From assembly GCA_030611805.1 (NCBI GenBank), contig JAUWPB010000006.1, forward strand, positions 1 to 42,737: a stretch of DNA of 42,737 nt, read 5' to 3'. Numbering within the stretch: the stretch's first letter is position 1; each line of letters begins with the position of its first letter. Source of the DNA: Nanobdellota archaeon (GTDB taxonomy: Archaea; Nanobdellota; Nanobdellia; Pacearchaeales; GW2011-AR1). The position numbers were made by a program, and so were the translations under genes. The notes beneath the pieces were generated by a model. It saw only the letters and a program-made list of their open reading frames with translations, did not search any database and had not been told where the DNA came from. Shown in pieces: positions 9,769-17,511 of this stretch.

Positions 9769-9855
9769 ATGAAAATATTAGTAATAGGAGATTTTCATGG
9801 AAAGTTTCCCAAGAAATTAAAAGATAAAGTTAAAAAGATTAAATTCTTGAAATAA
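9769..9855 (+). pseudogene. Truncated N-terminus of a calcineurin-like metallophosphoesterase
   Basis: Reads MKILVIGDFHGKFPKKLKDKVKKIKFLK then TAA: only the GDxH motif remains. Confidence 0.55.
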
Positions 9856-9857
9856 TC

Positions 9858-10535
9858 ATGAAAAAGAAACCATATACTTGGGAAGAGATTAGGGAATTTT
9901 TAAGAAAAGAACTTGGGAAAACAAAGCATATTATGACTTTTGGAACAATTGGGTCTTGTAATGTTGAGCGAGATATTGACACAATTATAACTAAAAAACC
10001 TAAATCAAAATCTTCTTTATTTTATGAGGAGATGCATGGTATTTTTGATAATCTTAATTATCATTTAAATAAAAAATATGGAGTTCAATGTATTCGTTTT
10101 TATCAATGTGAACCCGAATTTTTAACTCTTTCAAATTTTCAGAAAAATGATTTAGCTATTCACGCACTGGTATATACTTCTTACAAACAAATTAGGGAAG
10201 ATTGGGAAAGGTCTCTTTTGCCAGGAGAAAATATTAAAGGAATTTTGGAAAAAAATTATAATTGTTTATTAGGTTCTGTGAAAGATTTATTTTCTAAAGA
10301 TTTTCAAGATGACTCTTATTCTTCAATGTTTTATTATATTCAAGTATATGATAGGATTAATTCAAATTATTCAGAAAAATTTTTAGTTGAAATTATGAAT
10401 TTTTATTATGATTTTGTATTTACTAAAAGATTAGGATTGAAAGCACCTATTGCTAAAAACAAAAAAGATGTTAGAAAATATTTTTACCAACTTTGTGATA
10501 TTGTGGATAAATTAAATGCTAAGAAAAGCAAATAA
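9858..10535 (+). CDS. Putative nucleotidyltransferase-fold protein
   Basis: FGTIGSCNVERDIDTIIT resembles a GS...DxD NTase motif; no further family recognised. Confidence 0.45.
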   Translation: MKKKPYTWEEIREFLRKELGKTKHIMTFGTIGSCNVERDIDTIITKKPKSKSSLFYEEMHGIFDNLNYHLNKKYGVQCIRFYQCEPEFLTLSNFQKNDLAIHALVYTSYKQIREDWERSLLPGENIKGILEKNYNCLLGSVKDLFSKDFQDDSYSSMFYYIQVYDRINSNYSEKFLVEIMNFYYDFVFTKRLGLKAPIAKNKKDVRKYFYQLCDIVDKLNAKKSK

Positions 10536-10565
10536 TCTTATAAACTAATTCTTCTTATTTCTATC

Positions 10566-10590
10566 ATGGATTTCCTATTTCACAAAGTTT
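10566..10590 (+). repeat. Left copy of exact 25-bp direct repeat (start of gatC)
   Basis: ATGGATTTCCTATTTCACAAAGTTT, identical to 11593-11617; here it encodes MDFLFHKVFKNENI then stop. Confidence 0.95.
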
Positions 10591-10623
10591 TTAAGAATGA
10601 AAACATTTAAATATCTATAAACT

Positions 10624-10656
10624 TATACAAATGTATAAATAAAAATACAATTGTAT
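10624..10656 (+). promoter_or_regulatory. Twin operators overlapping the predicted core promoter of the MNT/HEPN cassette
   Basis: ATACAAATGTAT (10625-10636) and ATACAATTGTAT (10645-10656), start-to-start 20 bp; TATAAATA (10634-10641) lies ~26 bp upstream of ATG 10660. Confidence 0.7.
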
Positions 10657-10659
10657 AAT

Positions 10660-11175
10660 ATGTTAGATAATAAAGAAAAGATTTTGAAGGTTTTTTTTGA
10701 TAGTCCTACTAAAGTGTTTCATATTAGGGAAATTGCCAGAAAAACTAAATTAAATCCTAATACTGTTTTAAATCTTCTTGCTGATTTAATAAAAAATAAA
10801 ATAGTAAAACGGGAAAAGAAAAAACATCTTGTAAATGTTTCTGCTTTGGTCAATGAAAATTTTCAAAGATTAAAAAGAGTTAATAATTTGAAGGTTCTTT
10901 ATGATTCCGGGCTTGTTGATTTTTTAGTGGATAAGTTTAGCCCTGAAGCTGTTTCTGTTATGGGGAGTTATTCTTGGGGCGAAGATATAGAAAATAGTGA
11001 TGTGGATATTGTGGTTGTTTCCAGTAAGGAAAAAATACTTGATTTATCTAAGTTTGAGAAGAAAATAGCCAGAAAGGTGCATTTGATTGTAGTAGATTAT
11101 AAAACTATTTCCAAAGAGTTTTACATAAATTTAATAAATGGGGTTGTGTTGTATGGATATCTAAATAAGAAGTAA
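10660..11175 (+). CDS. wHTH-MNT nucleotidyltransferase (probable antitoxin of a HEPN/MNT module)
   Basis: N-terminal winged HTH (FHIREIARKTKLNPNTVLNLLADLIKNKIVKREK) and MNT motif GSYSWGEDIENSDVDIVVV (GSx10DxD). TTG at 10651 is an alternative start. Confidence 0.8.
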   Translation: MLDNKEKILKVFFDSPTKVFHIREIARKTKLNPNTVLNLLADLIKNKIVKREKKKHLVNVSALVNENFQRLKRVNNLKVLYDSGLVDFLVDKFSPEAVSVMGSYSWGEDIENSDVDIVVVSSKEKILDLSKFEKKIARKVHLIVVDYKTISKEFYINLINGVVLYGYLNKK

Positions 11176-11176
11176 G

Positions 11177-11593
11177 ATGAAACCTTTTGAATATTATTTG
11201 CGTAGTGAATTGGTTAAAAAATCCCGGAAAGATGTAGAGAGAGCAAGATTCTTGATTAAAGATGCTAATGGAAGAATAGATGACTTGAATTTAATTGACA
11301 TGGAGAAGCTTCCGAAAATATTTTTTGAATATACTTATGATGCTTTGAGAGACCTTTGCGATGCGGTTTTGCTTTTAGACGGGTATAAATCTTTTTCTCA
11401 CGAAGCTTCAATTGTTTATTTGTCAAAAAAAGGTTTTGATGTTGCGACCCTTGGGAAGTTTGATAGATTTCGGTATAAGAGAAATGGTTCTAAATATTAT
11501 GGTGTGCCTATAACGGTAATGGATGCAAAAGATATAAAGGAGTTTTACTTGGAAATAAAAAAGAAATTAAATAAAATTTTGAACAAGATATAA
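11177..11593 (+). CDS. HEPN-domain protein (probable toxin partner)
   Basis: Helical ~138-aa protein directly after MNT: LVKKSRKDVERARFLI...YDALRDLCDAVLLLDGYKSFSHEASIVYL; RYKRNGSKYYG in the usual Rx4-6H region. Confidence 0.65.
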   Translation: MKPFEYYLRSELVKKSRKDVERARFLIKDANGRIDDLNLIDMEKLPKIFFEYTYDALRDLCDAVLLLDGYKSFSHEASIVYLSKKGFDVATLGKFDRFRYKRNGSKYYGVPITVMDAKDIKEFYLEIKKKLNKILNKI

Positions 11594-11617
11594 TGGATTT
11601 CCTATTTCACAAAGTTT
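11593..11617 (+). repeat. Right copy of exact 25-bp direct repeat (start of intact gatC)
   Basis: ATGGATTTCCTATTTCACAAAGTTT, identical to 10566-10590. Confidence 0.95.
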
Positions 11618-11850
11618 CTGAAAAAGAAAAGCAAGAGATTAAAGAGCAGGCAAAGGGCATAATGGATAGTTTTTCCAGAAAGCTTTCTAAGATTGATAAG
11701 AAGATGGCAGAGCCGTTGATTGAGAGAGATAAAGGAGAACGTGAAGAAGGGGTTGGTCTGGTTTGTGATAATGAGTTTAGAAAAATTATGTTTGAGAACG
11801 CGCCTGTGAAAAATGATGATTTTATAATTGCGGAGAAAAAATCATGGTAA
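11593..11850 (+). CDS. gatC: Aspartyl/glutamyl-tRNA amidotransferase subunit C (archaeal, short)
   Basis: C-terminal FRKIMFENAPVKNDDFIIAEKK matches the GatC '..NAP...dgffvvpk' ending; upstream of gatA; start overlaps the HEPN stop (TAATG). Confidence 0.7.
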   Translation: MDFLFHKVSEKEKQEIKEQAKGIMDSFSRKLSKIDKKMAEPLIERDKGEREEGVGLVCDNEFRKIMFENAPVKNDDFIIAEKKSW

Positions 11851-12560
11851 TGATAGATGCTCATTTACATTTAGGTTCAATTCCTTCTGGAAAAAAGAAT
11901 TGGGGGAGTTTCACAGAATATAAAAAAATAGCGAAGAAGATTGGAATTGAAAAATATTGTGTTGTTCCAATAGGATTGCCTAAAAATTTTGCTGACAAAA
12001 CAACCCCAGATAATAATTCTATTTTAAAAGAAGCAGAAAAAAATAAATCTCTTATTCCTGTTTATTGGTTTAATGTTTTTGATTTGCCAAAAAGTGTTGA
12101 TGAAAGATATAAGGCAATAAAATTACACTCTGATATTGGGAAAATAGATATTGATAATAAAAGAGTTGTGAATTTTGTTAATAAGATTAATCTTCCTGTT
12201 TTTGTTCATACAAATGAGAGTAAGGAATATACAAGTTTAGGTAAAGTTTCTAAACTAGCGAAAAAAGTTGAAGTGCCTGTTATTGCTGTTCATTCTGGTT
12301 CTGTTACTGGAACATTTTTTAAATTAGATAATTATGAGTTTCCAGATAATGTTTATTTTGAAACTTCAGGCATTCAATATTCTGTGATACTTAAAAAAAT
12401 TTATGAAAGATTTGGGGCAGAGAGAATTATTTTTGGGAGTGATTATCCTTTTGGAGACCCAAGGGTTTCTTTAGCAATGATTGATACACTAGAAGCGTCA
12501 AAAAAAGAATATAAATTAATGACTGAAGGAAACATAAAAAAGATTTTAAAATTAAAATGA
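11844..12560 (+). CDS. Amidohydrolase-family metal-dependent hydrolase
   Basis: MIDAHLHLGS, PVFVHTNE, RIIFGSDYPFGDP; ATG 11850 is an alternative start. Confidence 0.8.
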   Translation: MVMIDAHLHLGSIPSGKKNWGSFTEYKKIAKKIGIEKYCVVPIGLPKNFADKTTPDNNSILKEAEKNKSLIPVYWFNVFDLPKSVDERYKAIKLHSDIGKIDIDNKRVVNFVNKINLPVFVHTNESKEYTSLGKVSKLAKKVEVPVIAVHSGSVTGTFFKLDNYEFPDNVYFETSGIQYSVILKKIYERFGAERIIFGSDYPFGDPRVSLAMIDTLEASKKEYKLMTEGNIKKILKLK

Positions 12561-12910
12561 AAGGTAAATTTATTAAATTAATTGTAACAAGTAATGATGA
12601 GTTTAGATACCATTATACACTTAAGAAAGATGAAAATTTTTTTAAAAATTTTCCTTTTTTTTGTAATGATTTAGGAATTGATTTAGATTGGTTTAGTGAT
12701 TGGAGTCCAAGGAAACCAAATGATAAAAAAATAAAGGGATTAATTAAACAGAGAATTGATAAATCAGAATATGTTAGTGATAAGGGTTTTCATATAGACA
12801 TCTTTTATGGAAAAAATAATGTTGGATTAATCATCATAACTAAGAAAAAAAAGAAACTTGTTGAAACTGTTGAAAAATACTTTCGTTTTGAGGGGGAGAA
12901 ACTAAAATGA
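12557..12910 (+). CDS. Conserved hypothetical protein within the gatC-gatA operon
   Basis: Overlaps the genes on both sides (ATGA junctions). Confidence 0.6.
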   Translation: MKGKFIKLIVTSNDEFRYHYTLKKDENFFKNFPFFCNDLGIDLDWFSDWSPRKPNDKKIKGLIKQRIDKSEYVSDKGFHIDIFYGKNNVGLIIITKKKKKLVETVEKYFRFEGEKLK

Positions 12911-14217
12911 AAACCCTCCAAAAACTAAAAAAATACTTGGTAGAAATAAAAAAGAACGACAAATCTGGGAAAAAAATAAATGCATTTCTTCAGTTAAATC
13001 CTGATGCTGTTGAACAGGCAAAAAAAATTGACTCTAAAAAGAAAAAAGGAAAACTTGCGGGCAAAATAATCGCTGTTAAATCAAATATAAATGTTAAGGG
13101 TTTGAATGCTTCATGCGCTTCAAAGACTTTGGAAAATTATAAATCCCCTTATGATGCCACAATAATTAAGAAAATAAAAGAAGAAGATGGTTTGATTATT
13201 GGGATGACTAATATGGATGAGTTTGCTTGCGGTTGGAGTGGGGAGACTTCTGCTTTTGGTCCGACAAAAAATCCTCAGGCTTTGGATTTAGTTGCAGGAG
13301 GTTCTTCATCAGGAAGTGCAGCCTCGGTATCAGCAGAATTCTGCGACATGGCTTTGGGTTCAGATACAGGAGGGAGTATAAGAGTGCCTGCTTCTCATTG
13401 TGGAGTGGTGGGAATTAAACCAACATATTCCAGTGTTTCAAGATATGGGTTGATTGATATGTGCATGAGTTTTGACCAGATTGGTTCGTTTGCAAAAAAT
13501 GTTTTTGATGCGGGTTTATTGTTGAGTGTTATTCAAGGTAAAGATAATAATGATTCAATTTCTCAGGAAAGCAAGAAATTAAATCTTAAAGAAATTGAAA
13601 AAACTCCAAAAAACATAACAGTGGGGTTGCTTGATTTTCCTATTAGTGATAAAAAGATTCAGGAGTTAATTGAGAAAAGAGTTGATGAAGCAGTTAGAAA
13701 ATATAATTGGAAAATAAAAAAGATTAAGATACCTTATATTGATTTGGCAATTGCGACTTATTTTCCAATTGTTTATGTTGAGTTTTTTTCTGCAACAAGA
13801 AGATTTGATGGTCGGAAATATGGAAAAAGAATTGAAGATGTTGCAGGTCCGGAAGTTTTAAGAAGGATTTTAGGAGGAAGTGAAATCTCTCGGGCAGAAC
13901 ATCATGGAAGATATTATCATCTGGCATTGAAAGCGAAAAAATTAATAGAGGAAGAATTTGCAAAAGCATTTAAAGGCATTGATTGCATTATTTCTCCTGT
14001 GGTTCCAAGACTCCCTCATAAAATTGGAATTAAGATTTCTTCTGAAGAAATGTTTCAGTATGATGCTCTGACTTGCCCAATGAATATAGTTGGCAACTGT
14101 GCAATTTCAATTCCTGCTGGAAAAGTTGAAAACATTCCTGTGGGTATGCAGATAGTTTGTGATAAGTTTGAAGATGGAAAAATGTTGAGGATTGCCAGAA
14201 GTTTTGAGAAATTGTGA
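12907..14217 (+). CDS. gatA: Asp-tRNA(Asn)/Glu-tRNA(Gln) amidotransferase subunit A
   Basis: Amidase signature: AVKSNINVKG, GGSSSGSAASV, GSDTGGSIRVPASHCGVVGIKPTYSSVSRYGL. Confidence 0.95.
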   Translation: MKTLQKLKKYLVEIKKNDKSGKKINAFLQLNPDAVEQAKKIDSKKKKGKLAGKIIAVKSNINVKGLNASCASKTLENYKSPYDATIIKKIKEEDGLIIGMTNMDEFACGWSGETSAFGPTKNPQALDLVAGGSSSGSAASVSAEFCDMALGSDTGGSIRVPASHCGVVGIKPTYSSVSRYGLIDMCMSFDQIGSFAKNVFDAGLLLSVIQGKDNNDSISQESKKLNLKEIEKTPKNITVGLLDFPISDKKIQELIEKRVDEAVRKYNWKIKKIKIPYIDLAIATYFPIVYVEFFSATRRFDGRKYGKRIEDVAGPEVLRRILGGSEISRAEHHGRYYHLALKAKKLIEEEFAKAFKGIDCIISPVVPRLPHKIGIKISSEEMFQYDALTCPMNIVGNCAISIPAGKVENIPVGMQIVCDKFEDGKMLRIARSFEKL

Positions 14218-14261
14218 TTAACCACCATAATCTTTATAAAATTCTTTCCTGTTTCTTAATC

Positions 14262-14795
14262 ATGAAATATGACAAAAACCAAGTTCATTATGTGACTACT
14301 ACAGTAATTCTTGTCAAAGACGGAAAATTTTTAATAGCAAAAAGAGCAGATTGGGAAAAGGCTTTTCCTGGAAAATGGACTGTCCCAGGCGGAAAGCTCG
14401 AGGTCTTGGATTATGCTCTTCGGGAGAAAGACACAGGTGTTCAATGGTATAATATCCTTGAAGATTTATCTAAAAAAGAGGTCAAGGAAGAAGTTGGATT
14501 AGAATTTAGGAATTTAAATTATGTTACAAGTTTAGTTTATATTCGGCCTGATAATATTCCTTCTTTGATTATAAGTTTGTGGGCAGAGCCTGTTGGAGAG
14601 GTCCTCGACGGACATGACTCTGGTGAGCCTAATGTTAAACTTTGCAATGCCTTGACAGAATATAAATGGGTTAGTTTAGAAGAAGCTAAAAATTATGACT
14701 TGATTGAAGGCATTTATGAGGAATTGGAAATTTTGGATAAGAAATTGAAAACCGGGAAGATGGATAAATGGGGAAAAAATACCCAAAATCTTTAA
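14262..14795 (+). CDS. NUDIX hydrolase
   Basis: GKWTVPGGKLE...KKEVKEEVGLEF Nudix box (with insertion); ATG 14262 preferred, TTTATAAAA ~26 bp upstream. Confidence 0.85.
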   Translation: MKYDKNQVHYVTTTVILVKDGKFLIAKRADWEKAFPGKWTVPGGKLEVLDYALREKDTGVQWYNILEDLSKKEVKEEVGLEFRNLNYVTSLVYIRPDNIPSLIISLWAEPVGEVLDGHDSGEPNVKLCNALTEYKWVSLEEAKNYDLIEGIYEELEILDKKLKTGKMDKWGKNTQNL

Positions 14796-14819
14796 AAATC
14801 AATCTCAACTTCTTTTTAC

Positions 14820-15536
14820 ATGAAAATAGATGACCTTGAACTCAAATGGCTGGGACATTCTGGATTTTTGATTCAAAATTCGACACCGTCGGCGTATCCC
14901 GATAAATCTTCTACGAAGATTTTTACTAAGGGCAAGATAATTTATATTGACCCGTATAATATTAAAGATGATTCTGAAAAAGCTGATTTGATTTTGATAA
15001 CTCATAGTCATTATGACCATTGCAGTGTCGCGGATATTAAAAAAATTATTAAAGAAGGGACAAAGATTTTGATGACTGCAGATTGTCAAAGCAAGATAGC
15101 AAGATTTGATGTTCCGATTAAAATGGAAATTATAGAGCCAGGGCAGGAATCGGTTTTTGGAAATGTTAAGATATCTGCTTTACCTGCTTATAATATTGAC
15201 AAACCATTTCATGCTAAGGAGGAGGGTTGGGTGGGTTATTTGATAAAAATAAATGATGTTTTTATCTATCATGCCGGTGACACAGATGTTATTCCTGAAA
15301 TGCAAAAGCTTACTGGTTATAAACAATCAGATAAAAAATTTATCGCTTTGCTCCCTGTTGGAGGAAGATTTACTATGAGTGCAGAAGAAGCTGCAGAAGC
15401 CACGAAATTAATAAAGCCGTCGCTGGCGATTCCAATGCATTATGGAAGTATTGTAGGCAGTGAAGAGGATGCCAATGAATTTATTGAACTATGTAAAGAA
15501 GAAGGGATTGATGCAAAGGTGTTGGAGAAATCTTAA
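14820..15536 (+). CDS. MBL-fold metal-dependent hydrolase (UlaG/UPF0173-like)
   Basis: LKWLGHSGFLI...ILITHSHYDHCS...AIPMHYGSIVGS. Confidence 0.85.
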   Translation: MKIDDLELKWLGHSGFLIQNSTPSAYPDKSSTKIFTKGKIIYIDPYNIKDDSEKADLILITHSHYDHCSVADIKKIIKEGTKILMTADCQSKIARFDVPIKMEIIEPGQESVFGNVKISALPAYNIDKPFHAKEEGWVGYLIKINDVFIYHAGDTDVIPEMQKLTGYKQSDKKFIALLPVGGRFTMSAEEAAEATKLIKPSLAIPMHYGSIVGSEEDANEFIELCKEEGIDAKVLEKS

Positions 15537-15574
15537 AAGCAAATTAATTTAAATTGCATAAATCTAGTTAATAC

Positions 15575-17446
15575 ATGCAAAAAAAGAGGATAATTTTTAC
15601 AGATTTGGATGGAACCCTGCTTGATGAAAAATATAGTTTTAAAAAAGCCCTACCTGCTTTGAAGATAATAAAAGAACTTGATATACCATTGATTATTTGT
15701 TCAAGCAAAACAAGAGCTGAAATTGAAGTATATAAAAAGAAATTAGATAATGGGCACGCATTTATTTCTGAAAATGGAGGAGCTATTTTTATTCCCTTGG
15801 ATTTTTTTCATAAAAAAAACCATGGAAAATATAAAATAATTGAACTTGGAAAAAAATATAAAAGTTTAATTAGAATTTTTAAAAAAATAAAACAACAAAT
15901 TCCTGTCAAAGGATTTTCAGATATGACAAGCAAAGAATTATCAAAGAATTCCGGGCTTAATTTAAAAGAAGCTAAACTATCTAAAAAAAGAGAATATGAT
16001 GAAGCTTTTATTCTTGAAAATAAAAAAGATGAAAAAAAACTTCTGAAATTAATTAAAAAATATAAATTAAATTATACAAAAGGGGGAAAATACTATCATA
16101 TTTTAGGAGACAATGACAAAGGTAAGGCAGTTAAAATATTATCAAAATTATATAAGAAAAAATACAAGAAAATTTTAACCATTAGTTTGGGTGATGCAAA
16201 AAATGATTTGCCAATGTTAAAATCAACTAATAAAAGTTTTTTTGTTAAAGGTCCGTCTGAATGGAATCAAGATATAATTAAATTATTAAAAATGGACAAC
16301 AAAGAAATAAAAAAAGCCGAAGAGCTTTATAGAGAGAGCATAAATATCTTAAAAAAACTTCAGTTAAAAAACGGGGCTATTTTGGCTTCTTTTCCAAAAG
16401 GACGATATCCTTATATTTACCCAAGAGACCACTCTGTTTGCATACTCGCTTTAATTGAAGCAAGATTATTTACTGAAGCACAAAAAGCATTAAGTTTTAT
16501 TTTAAAAAGTCAGAATAAAGATGGGAGTTTTCCGCAGAGATTAGATAAAAAAGGAAGAGATGCAAGTTACAAACCAATACAATTAGACAATACAGGATTA
16601 ATTTTGTATGCTTTTGCAAGATATATCCTCGAAACTAATGATAAAAAATTCTTAAATAATAATCTAAAAAAAATAAACAAAGCAATTGAATACATAAAAT
16701 CCAAATTAAATAAAAAAAATCTTTTTTTCACACCAAATAGTATTCATGAATTTCCTCCTTATGAAGAAGGTTTAGAGGTTTGGGCAAATGCAACCTGTTA
16801 TGGAGCATTAAAAGAACTTGAATTCATTGGAGTAAAAAATAAAATTGATTTGAATAAAATTAAAAAATCAATAAACAAATATTTATGGAATGGAAAATAC
16901 TTTATAAAAAATATAAGATTAAAAGAATCAAGTTCTGTTGTAGTAGATATTGATGCGAGTTCTTATGCATTGGCTGATTTTAGAGTTTTTAATGATGATA
17001 ATGAAAAAATAAAAAAAACAGTTAGAGAAATAGAGAAGACATTATGGCATAAAAAGTTAGGTGGCATTTGCAGATACAAAAAAGTAATTGGAAGAAACAA
17101 TGGAGGACATGGGCCCTGGCCTCATTTTACATTAATGATTTGCCGACATTTTATAAGATTAGGAAATAAGAAAAAAGCAGATAAATATCTGAACTGGATT
17201 TTAAAAATAGCATATAAAAATAAATTACCTGAACATATTGCATTAAAAAAGGATTTTGAAGAATGGGTTAAAAATTATAAAAAAGCAGGATTATTAAGAA
17301 AAGACAGAAAAATCATGATTAAAAACATAAGAAAAAATAAATTATATAAAAAAGGACTTGCATATTCTGTTTTGCCTCTTGCCTGGCCCCACGCTGAATT
17401 TATCAGAACATGGATTTTATACAAAGAAAAATTTTTATCTAGTTGA
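15575..17446 (+). CDS. Fusion: HAD-IIB phosphatase (mannosyl-3-phosphoglycerate phosphatase-like) + GH15/glucoamylase-like domain
   Basis: N-term IIFTDLDGTLLDEKYSF...SLGDAKNDLPML (HAD); C-term YPYIYPRDHSVCILALIEA...QNKDGSFPQ...QLDNTGLILYAFARY (GH15-like), one open frame. Confidence 0.85.
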   Translation: MQKKRIIFTDLDGTLLDEKYSFKKALPALKIIKELDIPLIICSSKTRAEIEVYKKKLDNGHAFISENGGAIFIPLDFFHKKNHGKYKIIELGKKYKSLIRIFKKIKQQIPVKGFSDMTSKELSKNSGLNLKEAKLSKKREYDEAFILENKKDEKKLLKLIKKYKLNYTKGGKYYHILGDNDKGKAVKILSKLYKKKYKKILTISLGDAKNDLPMLKSTNKSFFVKGPSEWNQDIIKLLKMDNKEIKKAEELYRESINILKKLQLKNGAILASFPKGRYPYIYPRDHSVCILALIEARLFTEAQKALSFILKSQNKDGSFPQRLDKKGRDASYKPIQLDNTGLILYAFARYILETNDKKFLNNNLKKINKAIEYIKSKLNKKNLFFTPNSIHEFPPYEEGLEVWANATCYGALKELEFIGVKNKIDLNKIKKSINKYLWNGKYFIKNIRLKESSSVVVDIDASSYALADFRVFNDDNEKIKKTVREIEKTLWHKKLGGICRYKKVIGRNNGGHGPWPHFTLMICRHFIRLGNKKKADKYLNWILKIAYKNKLPEHIALKKDFEEWVKNYKKAGLLRKDRKIMIKNIRKNKLYKKGLAYSVLPLAWPHAEFIRTWILYKEKFLSS

Positions 17447-17511
17447 GTTTTTTACTTACCAAAGTATCAACTAAAAGTAAAGTTTTTATAACACTATTTC
17501 TTTAAACTATT

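Noticed and set aside
10651-10659. TTG start for the wHTH-MNT gene
   Set aside because: It lies inside the second operator palindrome; ATG 10660 fits the TATA spacing better.
9858-11593. Classical IS element or transposon
   Set aside because: No transposase and no terminal inverted repeats seen; the 25-bp direct repeat alone does not establish an IS.
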